Shown here: positions 1 to 8,487 of the stretch, in pieces | Numbering within the stretch: position 1 is the first letter of the stretch | How the letters are laid out: every line of letters starts with the position of its first letter | Assembly: GCA_903873485.1 (NCBI GenBank) | Contig: CAIQOO010000062.1 | Coordinates: forward strand, 1-42,370 | DNA length: 42,370 bases | Reading direction: 5' to 3' | From: an uncultured beta proteobacterium | GTDB lineage: Bacteria; Pseudomonadota; Gammaproteobacteria; Burkholderiales; Burkholderiaceae_C | Made by a program: the position numbers and the translations under genes | The notes under the pieces: generated by a model | Told to the model about the DNA's origin: nothing | The model's database searches: none | Seen by the model: the letters and a program-made list of their open reading frames with translations, nothing else

Positions 1-759
1 CTGACCCTGCTGATTTCGGACGTGCCCGGTGATGCGCCGATGGACATCGCCTCTGGCCCCACGGTGGCCGATTCAAGCACCTGCGCCGATGCGCTCGACA
101 TCATCAATCGCTACCGGATCACCCTGCCGGCACCGATGCGCACCCTGCTTGAGACCGGCGCGGGGGAAAGCATCAAACCGGGCGACCCGCGTCTGCAAAA
201 CAGCAGCGTGCGCTTTATCGCAACACCGCAAATCGCGCTCGAAGCCGCTGCCAACATGGCCCGCAGAGCCGGATTGACAGCCGTCATTCTGGGCGACAGC
301 CTGGAAGGCGAAGCGCGTGATGTGGCCCGGGTGCTCGGTGGCATCAGCCGCCAGGTGAGACTGCACGGCCAGCCGGTCAAGCCGCCTTGCGTATTGCTCA
401 GTGGCGGCGAAACCAGCGTCACGCTCAAAGGCCGGGGCCGGGGTGGCCGCAATGTGGAGTTTTTGCTGTCGCTGGCAATCACGCTGGACGGCATGGCGGG
501 GGTGCACGCGCTGGCCGGGGACACCGATGGCATCGATGGCGTCGAAGAAATCGCCGGGGCCATCATCGGCCCCGACACCCTGGCGCGCGCCTGGGCGCAA
601 GGCATGAACCCGCAGACTTACCTTGACAACAACGATGCCCACAGCTTTTTTCAACAGCTCGGCGACTCGGTCATCACCGGGCCGACGCTGACCAATGTGA
701 ACGACTTTCGGGCCATCATCATTTTTTCACCATGTCCCACGCACCCAAACCCGGTTTGA
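1..759 (+). CDS. ttuD: Glycerate 2-kinase (TtuD/MOFRL family), 5' end cut by window
   Basis: The reading frame is open from base 1 and gives the C-terminal 252 residues; the N-terminal part lies outside the window. It reads as the end of the GckA/TtuD family (often annotated hydroxypyruvate reductase), which phosphorylates D-glycerate to 2-phosphoglycerate in the cytoplasm. Visible family signatures are SDVPGD and IASGPTVAD near the left edge, then the MOFRL domain with LLSGGET, GRGRGGRN, DTDGIDG and the end motif TGPTLTNVNDFRA. The family usually ends about there; here an 11-residue tail follows because the stop lies inside the next gene. The overlap with the rep start is 28 bases, so the two are probably co-transcribed. 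The family is clear; the symbol is by analogy. Confidence 0.88.
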   Translation: MTLLISDVPGDAPMDIASGPTVADSSTCADALDIINRYRITLPAPMRTLLETGAGESIKPGDPRLQNSSVRFIATPQIALEAAANMARRAGLTAVILGDSLEGEARDVARVLGGISRQVRLHGQPVKPPCVLLSGGETSVTLKGRGRGGRNVEFLLSLAITLDGMAGVHALAGDTDGIDGVEEIAGAIIGPDTLARAWAQGMNPQTYLDNNDAHSFFQQLGDSVITGPTLTNVNDFRAIIIFSPCPTHPNPV

Positions 760-2891
760 ACCAAGCGCAGCAGGAAGCTGTCAATTACCTGCACGGCCCC
801 TGCCTGGTGCTGGCCGGGGCCGGTTCGGGCAAAACCCGGGTCATCACCCAGAAAATCGGCCGCCTGATCCAGGCTGGCATGTCGGCGAAACGGATCTTTG
901 CCATCACCTTCACCAACAAGGCGGCCGCCGAGATGCGCGAGCGTGCGCGTGACCTGATCGGCAAAGCGGTCAAAGATGCGGTGATTTGCACCTTTCATGC
1001 CTTGGGCGTGCGCCTGCTGCGCGAAGACGGCAGCGCACTCGGCCTGAACCCCAACTTTTCCATTCTCGATAGCGACGACGTGACAAGCATCCTCAAAGAT
1101 GCCGGCGGCTCGGTCGATGCCGCCACCGCCCGCCAGTGGCAATGGACCATCAGCCTGTGGAAAAACCAGGGGCTGGATGCCGCCTCTGCCGCCGCTCAGG
1201 CCGGCAGCGACAGCGAGCGCCTGACCGCCCGCGTCATGGCGCACTACGAAGAGCGGCTGACGGCCTATCAAAGCGTGGACTTTGACGACCTGATTGGCCT
1301 GCCCCTCAAGCTGCTACAAAATCACGAGCAGGTCAGGCAGAAGTGGCAAGAGCTGGCCGGTCATATCCTGGTCGATGAATACCAGGACACCAATGCCACC
1401 CAGTATGAACTGCTGAAACTGCTGGTCGGTGGCCGGGACCCTGCGCAGGCCGGCCTTACTGCCGTGGGCGACGATGATCAGTCGATTTACGGCTGGCGCG
1501 GTGCCACGCTGGACAATTTGAAAAAGCTACCGCTTGACTTCACCAGCCTCAAAGTCATCAAGCTGGAGCAAAACTACCGCTCCACCTCGGCCATCCTGCG
1601 CGCTGCCAACAACGTGATCGGCCTCAACCCCAAGCTGTTTCCCAAAAACCTGTGGAGCGATCTGGGCGAAGGCGAACCGGTGCGGGTGGTCGATGCCGAT
1701 ACCGAAGAGCATGAGGCCGAGCGCAGCGTGGCACGCATCCAGAGCCTGCGCATCAACGGCCTGCCGTTTGCCGGGCCGCAGTTCAAGGAGTTCCGCGACT
1801 TTGCCATTTTGTACCGCGCCAACCACCAGGCCAAGACCTTTGAAAAAGCCTTGCGCAAGGCGCAAATTCCCTACAAGGTATCGGGCGGCACCAGCTTTTT
1901 TGACCGGGCCGAGATCAAGGACCTGTGCGCCTGGTTCAGGCTGTGGATCAACCCCAACGACGACCCGGCGTTTTTGCGCGCCGTCACCAGCCCAAAACGC
2001 GGCATTGGCCACCAGACGCTGGGGGCCTTGGGCGCGTTGGCCGGCAAATACAAAGTCAGCCTGTTCGAGGCACTGTTTTCAGGCAGCCTGGCCAGCGTGA
2101 TGTCGGGCAAGGCGCTGGGCAGCCTGCACGAGTTTGGCCGCGAGGTCAACGACCTCGAATTTCGCGCCCGCCAGACCCTCGGGGCCGAAGCGGCCAAAAC
2201 CTTTTTGCTGCAATGGCTCAAGGACATCGCTTTTGAGAAATACCTGCTCGACTCGGAAGACAACGACAAGATAGCCGCTGCCCGCTGGAGCAATGTGCTG
2301 GACTTTTGCGACTGGATGGCCGGGCGCTGCGGCGGGCAGATTGCCGATGCCGCCGGTGTCAGCACAGCGGGCGAACTCAAGTCGCTGCTCGAAGTGGCGC
2401 AAACCGTCTCGCTGCTGTCAACCATCAGCGAGCGCGAAAAAGACCAGAACGTGGTGACGCTCTCGACCCTGCACGCCGCCAAGGGGCTGGAGTGGCCGCA
2501 TGTGATGCTGGTCGGCGTGACCGAGGGCATGCTGCCGTTCAAGCTGCGCGAGCAGCCCGACGATGCCGCCACCGCTGGCCAGACATCAGGTGCACAGCGC
2601 GCAGCAGCGCAGGAGGCCGCCAGCGAGACATTGACCGTGCATCTGCAAGAAGAGCGCCGCCTGATGTATGTCGGCATCACCCGCGCCCAGCGCAGTCTGG
2701 CGGTGAGCTGGACGCGCAAGCGCAAAAAAGGCCGCGAGATGGTGGCCGCCCAGCCCAGCCGGTTTATTGCCGAGATGGCGCTGGACTCAAACACCGTGAA
2801 GGAAAACCCGCGTGACAAGCTCAGGGCGCTGCGCGCCGAATTTGCCCAAAAGGCGCTCGATGGCGAGGCAGCACGGGCGCTGCTGCGCTAA
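732..2891 (+). CDS. rep: ATP-dependent DNA helicase Rep (SF1A)
   Basis: A 719-residue superfamily 1A 3'-5' helicase, expected to help replication forks pass protein blocks. All motifs are visible in order: Walker A GAGSGKT (lysine 34), Ia TFTNKAAAEM, Ib FHALGVRLLR, II VDEYQDTN, III GDDDQSIYGWRGA, IV EQNYRST, V TLHAAKGLEW and VI EERRLMYVGITRAQ. The start GPCLVLAGAGSGKTRVI matches Rep better than UvrD or PcrA, and the length is close to Rep (about 670) with a roughly 20-residue Ala-rich insert between motifs V and VI. The ATG lies inside the end of the glycerate kinase gene, suggesting translational coupling. Rep is preferred over UvrD from sequence feel, not from an alignment. Confidence 0.93.
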   Translation: MSHAPKPGLNQAQQEAVNYLHGPCLVLAGAGSGKTRVITQKIGRLIQAGMSAKRIFAITFTNKAAAEMRERARDLIGKAVKDAVICTFHALGVRLLREDGSALGLNPNFSILDSDDVTSILKDAGGSVDAATARQWQWTISLWKNQGLDAASAAAQAGSDSERLTARVMAHYEERLTAYQSVDFDDLIGLPLKLLQNHEQVRQKWQELAGHILVDEYQDTNATQYELLKLLVGGRDPAQAGLTAVGDDDQSIYGWRGATLDNLKKLPLDFTSLKVIKLEQNYRSTSAILRAANNVIGLNPKLFPKNLWSDLGEGEPVRVVDADTEEHEAERSVARIQSLRINGLPFAGPQFKEFRDFAILYRANHQAKTFEKALRKAQIPYKVSGGTSFFDRAEIKDLCAWFRLWINPNDDPAFLRAVTSPKRGIGHQTLGALGALAGKYKVSLFEALFSGSLASVMSGKALGSLHEFGREVNDLEFRARQTLGAEAAKTFLLQWLKDIAFEKYLLDSEDNDKIAAARWSNVLDFCDWMAGRCGGQIADAAGVSTAGELKSLLEVAQTVSLLSTISEREKDQNVVTLSTLHAAKGLEWPHVMLVGVTEGMLPFKLREQPDDAATAGQTSGAQRAAAQEAASETLTVHLQEERRLMYVGITRAQRSLAVSWTRKRKKGREMVAAQPSRFIAEMALDSNTVKENPRDKLRALRAEFAQKALDGEAARALLR

Positions 2892-2963
2892 AAAAATCAC
2901 CTGCCGGAAAATCATGCTGGGGTGATTCCTGCCGGATCAGGATGTCTGGGGTAAAGGCCAAAC

Positions 2964-3440
2964 CTATTCAACTGGTAACACCAGCGACCGCTTGACCTCC
3001 TTGAGCGAGAAACTGGTGGAAATTTCGCGCACGCCGGGCAGGACGCGGATGCGGTTGCGCAAATAGTCGGCAAAACTTTCCAGGTCGCGTGCCACCACTT
3101 CAAGCTGGTAGTCGTAGCGGCCCGACAGGTTGTGGCATGACAGCACCTGCGGCAGTGCCACCACCTCGCGCTCAAACGCGTCAGCCGCCTCGGGCGTGTG
3201 GTTTTCCATTTGCAGTTGCACAAAACCGGTGACACCATAGCCCAGCCGCTGCCGGCTCAGGCGCGCGTGGTAACCCTCGATCAGGCCGGCCTCTTCGAGG
3301 TTTTTGACACGCCGCCAACACGGCGACTGCGACAGTGACACCCGCTCGGCCAGTTCACCCACGGTGGCCCGACCGTCGTTTTGCAACGCCACCAGCAATT
3401 GCCGGTCCACGGCATCGAGGCTGATGTCTTTTGAGGGCAT
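2964..3440 (-). CDS. mdeR: Lrp/AsnC-family regulator, probable MdeR
   Basis: A 158-residue Lrp/AsnC protein. The N-terminal helix-turn-helix (about residues 8-60) contains LDAVDRQLLVALQNDGR and LSQSPCWRRVKNLEEAGLI. The C-terminal part is the RAM/AsnC effector-binding and oligomerisation domain, with SGRYDYQLEVVARDLESF. It is divergent from the methionine gamma-lyase gene, with 140 bases between starts. In Pseudomonas putida the Lrp-type activator MdeR is divergent from mdeA in the same way, so it is likely the local activator responding to methionine or a related amino acid. The family is certain; the specific role rests on position. Confidence 0.85.
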   Translation of the reverse strand: MPSKDISLDAVDRQLLVALQNDGRATVGELAERVSLSQSPCWRRVKNLEEAGLIEGYHARLSRQRLGYGVTGFVQLQMENHTPEAADAFEREVVALPQVLSCHNLSGRYDYQLEVVARDLESFADYLRNRIRVLPGVREISTSFSLKEVKRSLVLPVE

Positions 3441-3580
3441 GATTTGCTTTAATGGGGAAACTTAAAAGAATATTTTGCTTTATTTGCAGGAAATCAGATC
3501 GAATATAGCAAAAATAATCCTGCCAGACTGGTTCAAAATTTTGCGCAATGCCACGCCATTGAACCCAAAGGAAAAACACC
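3441..3580. promoter_or_regulatory. Shared mdeR/mdeA control region
   Basis: This 140-base divergent intergenic region is clearly more AT-rich than its surroundings around 3445-3515. It contains TTGCTTTA twice in direct orientation (near 3447 and 3475) and several A/T runs, the kind of DNA that Lrp-type octamers bind. A purine-rich AAAGGAAAA stretch shortly before the mdeA ATG serves as ribosome-binding site. That MdeR binds here is inferred from the divergent arrangement; I cannot define an exact operator. Confidence 0.5.
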
Positions 3581-4780
3581 ATGAACCCAACACGCAACAG
3601 CGGTTTTAGCACCCGGGCAATTCACTTCGGCCATGACCCGGCGCAACACCAGGGCGCGCTGGTGCCGCCGATCTACAGTTCTGCCACCTATGCCTTTCCC
3701 GATGCCGCCTATGGCGGGCGCTGCTTTGCCGGCACCGAGCCGGGTTATTTTTATAGCCGGGTGGGCAACCCGACGCTGGCCTTGCTGGAAGGCCGGCTGG
3801 CCAATCTGGAAGGTGGCGCCGGCGCGGTGGTGTTTGGCTCGGGCATGGGGGCCATCTCCGCCACGCTGTGGTCGATGCTGAAGCAGGGCGACGAGGTGCT
3901 GGCCGACCTGACTCTGTACGGCTGCACCTTCTCGCTTTTGAACCACGGCCTGACACGCTTTGGCATTACGGTGCGCCATCTGGACATGACCGATCCGCAC
4001 CAAGTCGCCCTGGCGATTGGCTCCAACACCCGGCTGGTCTATTGTGAGTCGCCCGCCAACCCCAATATGCGGCTGATCGATATTGCCGCCGTCTCCGCCA
4101 TCGCCCATCAGCGCGGCGTAGCGGTGGTAGTGGACAACACCTATTGCACGCCCTACCTGCAGCAGCCATTGCTGTTGGGCGCCGATGTCAGCCTGCACTC
4201 AATGACCAAATACCTTGGCGGTCACGGCGATTTAATGGCCGGTGCGGCGATTTTTGCCGATGCCGAACTGGCCCAACAGGTTCGGTTGACTGGCCTGAAA
4301 GACATGACCGGCGCGGTGCTGTCGGCGTTTGATGCCCACCTGGTGATGCGCGGCCTCAAAACGCTGGCGCTGCGGATGGACCGGCACTGCAATAGCGCCC
4401 AGCAAGTGGCCGAACTGCTGCTGCAGCACCCGGCCACCGACTTGGTTTATTTCCCCGGTCTGCCCACATTTGCGCAATACGCATTGGCCAGGCGGCAAAT
4501 GCGCCAGTTTGGCGGCATGGTGGCGTTTGAACTCAAAGGCGGCATGGCGGCGGGCATCCGCTTCATGGATGCGCTGCAACTGGTGACCCGCGCCGTCAGT
4601 CTGGGCGATGCTGAAACGCTGGCGCAGCACCCGGCCAGCATGACCCATGCCACCTACACCGCCGAGCAGCGCGCGGTGCATGGCATCAGCGAAGGCCTGG
4701 TGCGCTTGTCGGTTGGACTGGAAGACCCGCAAGACATTCTGGCTGACATCAGGCAGGCGCTGGATCAGGCCATGAAGTGA
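3581..4780 (+). CDS. mdeA: L-methionine gamma-lyase (PLP enzyme)
   Basis: A 399-residue PLP enzyme of the Cys/Met metabolism family. It should split L-methionine into methanethiol, 2-oxobutyrate and ammonia. It follows the P. putida enzyme almost end to end from memory. Visible residues are TLYGC with the tyrosine at 113 and cysteine at 115 (the cysteine typical of methionine gamma-lyase, Cys116 in P. putida, usually not Cys in cystathionine lyases), the PLP aspartate in VVVDNTYCTPYLQ (D185), and the Schiff-base lysine in SMTKYLGGHGD (K210). GLKDMTGAVLS and SLGDAETLAQHPASMTH are also conserved. It is divergent from the Lrp-type regulator. The P. putida downstream partner mdeB (an E1-type dehydrogenase) is absent here. 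Confidence 0.93.
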   Translation: MNPTRNSGFSTRAIHFGHDPAQHQGALVPPIYSSATYAFPDAAYGGRCFAGTEPGYFYSRVGNPTLALLEGRLANLEGGAGAVVFGSGMGAISATLWSMLKQGDEVLADLTLYGCTFSLLNHGLTRFGITVRHLDMTDPHQVALAIGSNTRLVYCESPANPNMRLIDIAAVSAIAHQRGVAVVVDNTYCTPYLQQPLLLGADVSLHSMTKYLGGHGDLMAGAAIFADAELAQQVRLTGLKDMTGAVLSAFDAHLVMRGLKTLALRMDRHCNSAQQVAELLLQHPATDLVYFPGLPTFAQYALARRQMRQFGGMVAFELKGGMAAGIRFMDALQLVTRAVSLGDAETLAQHPASMTHATYTAEQRAVHGISEGLVRLSVGLEDPQDILADIRQALDQAMK

Positions 4781-4783
4781 TGG

Positions 4784-4827
4784 TTTGCTACAAATAACAG
4801 AGCTGCCTGCGCAGGCTGCATCAGGGT
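4784..4827 (+). repeat. Possible degenerate copy of the interspersed repeat
   Basis: Just after mdeA comes an AT-rich head followed by AGCTGCCTGCGCAGGCTGCA, which includes the 12-base palindrome GCCTGCGCAGGC. The layout resembles the repeat family seen elsewhere in the window (AT-rich head, AGCT, GCGC, final CAGGG), but identity is low. It may instead be an ordinary 3' hairpin between convergent genes. Confidence 0.3.
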
Positions 4828-4848
4828 TTGCCGGGCAGGTGCCGGCGA

Positions 4849-5016
4849 TCAACCGCCTTTGTGGCAGCGTTTTCCGGGGTTTTTCTTGTTGTTGGTGGCC
4901 ACGCCACGCTCAAGGCTGCGCTTTTGGCCGTGCGGTGCAGTAAAGCAAACGCCTTTGGGGGCGACCGGGCGGGGAGAAGCTTGGCGATCAGCTTCGGTAC
5001 GGAATTCTTTGGCCAT
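4849..5016 (-). CDS. Small basic protein of unknown function, 55 aa
   Basis: A short gene starting at ATG 5016-5014, preceded by GCAGGAGCC, a good ribosome-binding site about 8 bases upstream. The product is strongly basic, begins MAKEFRTEADRQ, has a middle KGVCFTAPHGQKR, and ends in a lysine-rich tail NNKKNPGKRCHKGG with a second cysteine. No membrane segment or signal peptide is visible. I do not recognise a named family; the basic tail could suit nucleic-acid binding, but that is only a guess. It lies alone between the convergent mdeA and the CBS gene. A longer in-frame start exists upstream (5241) but would overlap the CBS gene and lacks a good ribosome site. Confidence 0.5.
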   Translation of the reverse strand: MAKEFRTEADRQASPRPVAPKGVCFTAPHGQKRSLERGVATNNKKNPGKRCHKGG

Positions 5017-5122
5017 GAGAAGGCTCCTGCAAGTTGGATAAAGGGGCACATTATCCACTTGGTTTGCCCGGCGTTTCAAACCGCAGTCATGCCGCAACCT
5101 GTGCGTCATGCCTGATGCGCGC

Positions 5123-5566
5123 TTAGCCCAGCGCGTCGTTGACCTGTTCGTTGAATTCGGCCAGGCTGACAGCGGCGTTGACCTCGCGCGGCATGGCATC
5201 GCGCACCGAGAACACACCCAGAATCTTGTGGCTGTCTGCATTGACGACCGGCAAGTGGCGAAAACCGCGCTCGATCATGATCAGCACCGCATCGGCCACC
5301 TTGGTTTCCGGAAATATGCAGTGCGGGCCACGTGTCATCACCTCGGTTACATGGGTCAGATTGGGGTCTAGCCCCTTGGCCAGCACGCGGGTGATCATGT
5401 CACGCTCGGTGACAATGCCCAGCATGGTCTGGGTTGCATCGATCACTAGCACGCTGCTGCTGCTGTTGCGCATCATCACGCAGGCTGCGGTATAGACGGT
5501 GGCGGTTGGCAACACGCTGATGACATGGCGCTGCGACATCGATTGAAAAACGGTACGTTCAGTCAT
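5123..5566 (-). CDS. Tandem CBS-domain protein
   Basis: A 147-residue protein made only of two CBS domains (about residues 10-62 and 72-132). Typical pieces are VLVIDATQTMLGIVTERDMI, then EVMTRGPHCIFPETKVADAV and HLPVVNADSHKILGVFSVRDA. Such stand-alone pairs bind adenine nucleotides and act as energy or redox sensors in the cytoplasm. The gene starts 54 bases after korB on the same strand, so it may be the last gene of the kor operon. Its partner protein cannot be told from sequence. Confidence 0.88.
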   Translation of the reverse strand: MTERTVFQSMSQRHVISVLPTATVYTAACVMMRNSSSSVLVIDATQTMLGIVTERDMITRVLAKGLDPNLTHVTEVMTRGPHCIFPETKVADAVLIMIERGFRHLPVVNADSHKILGVFSVRDAMPREVNAAVSLAEFNEQVNDALG

Positions 5567-5620
5567 GAAATGCTCTCCTTTTGCAGCGTAAATGGTCGGA
5601 ATGAATAAAAAAGGGTCTGG

Positions 5621-6676
5621 CTAGCGCAATCCGGCGTTGATTTTTTCAAGTGCTCGGGCGCCCGGGTTGAGTTGTGCCGCATTCAGCGTATTGAGCGGCA
5701 CCGCCACTGTGTTGAGCGCGGTGTGCAAGTCGGTCGCCAGCGGATCAATGTAAAGCAGGCCGGTGACGATCTCGCCCAGGGCAGCGTGCGACTGCATGTA
5801 GCCCATGGCGGCGTAACGGTCGGTCGGGTCGTAGTCGGTGTGCAGTTTGCGCAGGCGCAGCAGGCTGCCGTCGTGTTGCTCGACTTCGACCAGCGCGCCG
5901 GGTGCGTAATTGGCGGTGATTTCGCTGCCCGGCGTGATGAAGTCAATCCGGCTCACGGCTTCGTTGTGCTGGCGCACATAGTCGTAGCTCTTGGTGCTGC
6001 CACCGTGGTTGTTGAAGGTGACGCAAGGGCTGATCACGTCAATAAAGGCGGCACCGCCATGCGCCATGGCACCCTTGATCAGCGGCACCAGTTGCGCCTT
6101 GTCGCCCGAAAAGCTGCGCGCCACGTAAGTAGCACCGAGTTGCAGCGCAATACCCACCAGATCGACCGAGCTTTCGCTGTTGATGACCCCTTTTTTGCTC
6201 TTGGAGCCGCGATCTGCCGTGGCCGAAAACTGGCCCTTGGTCAAGCCATAAACGCCATTGTTTTCAACGATGTAAGCCATGCGCACACCCCGGCGCATGG
6301 CGTTGGCAAACTGGCCCAGACCAATCGAGGCCGAGTCGCCGTCACCCGAGACGCCCAGGTACAGCAGTTGCCGGTTGGCCATGTTGGCGCCGGTCAGCAC
6401 GCTGGGCATGCGCCCATGCACCGTGTTAAAGCCGTGCGAAGCGCCCAAAAAATAGTCCGGCGTTTTGGAGCTGCAGCCAATGCCCGATAACTTGGCAACG
6501 CGGTGTGGCTCAATGTCAAGCTCCCAGCAGGCCTGAATGATGGCAGCCGAGATCGAATCGTGGCCGCAGCCGGCACACAGGGTCGAAATCCGCCCTTCGT
6601 AGTCGCGCCGGGTGTAGCCGACCCTGTTGGTGTGCAAACTGGGATGGTGCAGCCGGGGTTTGGCAATAAAGGTCAT
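5621..6676 (-). CDS. korB: 2-oxoacid:acceptor oxidoreductase, beta subunit (KorB-like)
   Basis: A 351-residue TPP-binding beta subunit of the pyruvate/2-oxoglutarate:ferredoxin oxidoreductase family. CAGCGH (Cys34, Cys37), GIGCSSK (Cys68) and the later SPCVTFNNH are the conserved cysteines for the [4Fe-4S] cluster next to TPP. The TPP/Mg motif is GDGDSASIGLGQFANAMRRG followed by VENNGVYGLTKGQ. With KorA it would oxidise a 2-oxoacid to an acyl-CoA, or do the reverse. Its start overlaps the korA stop (ATGA), so translation is coupled. 2-Oxoglutarate is the likeliest substrate by similarity to KorAB proteins; 2-oxobutyrate or pyruvate cannot be excluded. Confidence 0.9.
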   Translation of the reverse strand: MTFIAKPRLHHPSLHTNRVGYTRRDYEGRISTLCAGCGHDSISAAIIQACWELDIEPHRVAKLSGIGCSSKTPDYFLGASHGFNTVHGRMPSVLTGANMANRQLLYLGVSGDGDSASIGLGQFANAMRRGVRMAYIVENNGVYGLTKGQFSATADRGSKSKKGVINSESSVDLVGIALQLGATYVARSFSGDKAQLVPLIKGAMAHGGAAFIDVISPCVTFNNHGGSTKSYDYVRQHNEAVSRIDFITPGSEITANYAPGALVEVEQHDGSLLRLRKLHTDYDPTDRYAAMGYMQSHAALGEIVTGLLYIDPLATDLHTALNTVAVPLNTLNAAQLNPGARALEKINAGLR

Positions 6677-8487
6677 GCGAGCTCCTTTTGCACATTCTCG
6701 TGAATGGTGTGGATGATGAAACGGGCGGTAATCGGCGTGCCATCGTAGTGCAGCACGCGAACCAGTTTGGCCGGGTTGACCTCCAGCTCGTTGATGAGCA
6801 TGGCGCGCATCTGGCCGTCGCGGTTTTGCTCGGCGACAAACACCTTGTCGTGGGCGGCAATGAATTCGGACACCGAATCAGGGAACGGAAACGCGCACAG
6901 CCGCATGGCATCCACCGGCACGCCATTGCGGTCGAGCACATCCAGTGCCTCGCGCATCGCCGGGGTGGTGGAGCCGTAATAAATCACCCCGAGCCGGGTA
7001 GGTTCCAGCGCCTGGCGGAAAATCGGCTGCGGCACCAGCGTGGCAGCCACGATGAACTTGCGCAACAGCCGCTCCATGTTGTAGATGTAGTCCGGCCCGG
7101 CTTCGGAATACATGGCCTGCGGGTTGCGGGTGGTGCCCCGGGTAAAAAAAGCGCCCTTGCTGGGGTGTGTGCCGGGCAGGGTGCGCCACGGAATGCCATC
7201 GCCATCGACATCGCGGTAGCGGCCAAAAGGCTTACCGGCTTCGAGTTCCTCGGCGGTCATCACCTTGCCACGGTCGTATTGCCTTGCATCGTCCCAGACA
7301 AACGGTTTGCACAGCCGCTGGTTCATGCCGATGTCGAGGTCGGTCATGACAAAAATCGGCGTTTGCAGCCGTTCGGCCAGGTCCAGCGCAGCGGCACAAT
7401 GGGTAAAACACTCGTGCGGGTCTTGCGGGAACAACAGCACATGCTTGGTATCGCCGTGCGAGGCATAGGCACATGACAACAAATCGGACTGCTGGGTGCG
7501 GGTTGGCATGCCGGTCGATGGCCCACCACGCTGCACATTGACGATGGTCACCGGAATCTCGGCAAAATAGGCCAGACCAATGAACTCGGTCATCAGCGAC
7601 ACGCCGGGGCCGGAGGTGGCGGTGAAAGAGCGGGCACCATTCCAGCCGGCACCAATCGCCATGCCGATTGAGGCCAGTTCGTCTTCGGCTTGCACAATGG
7701 CAAACTTGTTTTGGCCGGTGGCCGGGTCAACCCGGAATTTCTCGCAGTATTTTTGAAACGCCTCGGGAATCGAAGTCGATGGCGTGATCGGGTACCAGGC
7801 CGCCACGGTGGCGCCGCCATACACAAGCCCCAACCCGGCCGCACTGTTGCCGTCGGTAAATATCTGGTCGCCCACATTGTCGGCGCGCTGCACCCGAATG
7901 CCCAGCGGAGCCTGCATGTGTTGACTGACAAAGTCGCGCCCCAAGTGCAGCGCCTTGAGGTTGGACTCCAGCAGGCGCTCTTTGCCTTTGTACTGCTCGG
8001 CAAACAGCGTCTCGAACACGGCCGCTTCGACGTCGAGCAACACCGACAGCGCGCCGACATAAATGATGTTCTTGAACAACTGGCGCTGGCGCGGGTCGGT
8101 GTAGGCGGCGTTGGCAATCTCGGTCAGCGGCACACCCATGTTATGGACATCGTCGCGAAACTTGTCGGCTGCCATGGGCCGGGTGCTGTCATAAAACAGA
8201 TAGCCACCCGATTCGATCTCCGCGATATCGGCATCCCAGGTCTGCGGATTCATGGCGACCATCATGTCCACCCCGCCGCGCCGGCCGTGGTAGCCTTTTT
8301 CGCAAACCCGGGCTTCATACCAGGTCGGCATGCCCTGAATGTTGCTTGGGAAGATGTTGCGCGGACTCACCGGCACGCCCATGCGCATCACCGCCTTGGC
8401 AAACAGTTCATTGGCCGAGGCCGAACCCGAGCCGTTGATGTTGGCAAACTTGATGACGAAATCGTTGATGGCTTCAATGCGCTTCAT
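6673..8487 (-). CDS. korA: 2-oxoacid:acceptor oxidoreductase, fused gamma-alpha subunit (KorA-like)
   Basis: A 604-residue subunit. The N-terminal part (about 1-185) is the gamma domain, with INGSGSASANELFAKAV and RGGVDMMVAMNP. The rest is the alpha pyrimidine-binding domain with WYPITPSTSIPEAF, TSGPGVSLMTEFIGLAYFAE and RGGPSTGMPTRTQQ. This gamma-alpha fusion is usual for KorA. The start ATG at 8487 overlaps the korC stop as ATGA; the frame stays open further upstream but runs into korC. Together with KorB and KorC the sizes match the three-subunit 2-oxoglutarate:NADP+ oxidoreductase described for Azoarcus evansii (recalled, not searched). Confidence 0.9.
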   Translation of the reverse strand: MKRIEAINDFVIKFANINGSGSASANELFAKAVMRMGVPVSPRNIFPSNIQGMPTWYEARVCEKGYHGRRGGVDMMVAMNPQTWDADIAEIESGGYLFYDSTRPMAADKFRDDVHNMGVPLTEIANAAYTDPRQRQLFKNIIYVGALSVLLDVEAAVFETLFAEQYKGKERLLESNLKALHLGRDFVSQHMQAPLGIRVQRADNVGDQIFTDGNSAAGLGLVYGGATVAAWYPITPSTSIPEAFQKYCEKFRVDPATGQNKFAIVQAEDELASIGMAIGAGWNGARSFTATSGPGVSLMTEFIGLAYFAEIPVTIVNVQRGGPSTGMPTRTQQSDLLSCAYASHGDTKHVLLFPQDPHECFTHCAAALDLAERLQTPIFVMTDLDIGMNQRLCKPFVWDDARQYDRGKVMTAEELEAGKPFGRYRDVDGDGIPWRTLPGTHPSKGAFFTRGTTRNPQAMYSEAGPDYIYNMERLLRKFIVAATLVPQPIFRQALEPTRLGVIYYGSTTPAMREALDVLDRNGVPVDAMRLCAFPFPDSVSEFIAAHDKVFVAEQNRDGQMRAMLINELEVNPAKLVRVLHYDGTPITARFIIHTIHENVQKELA

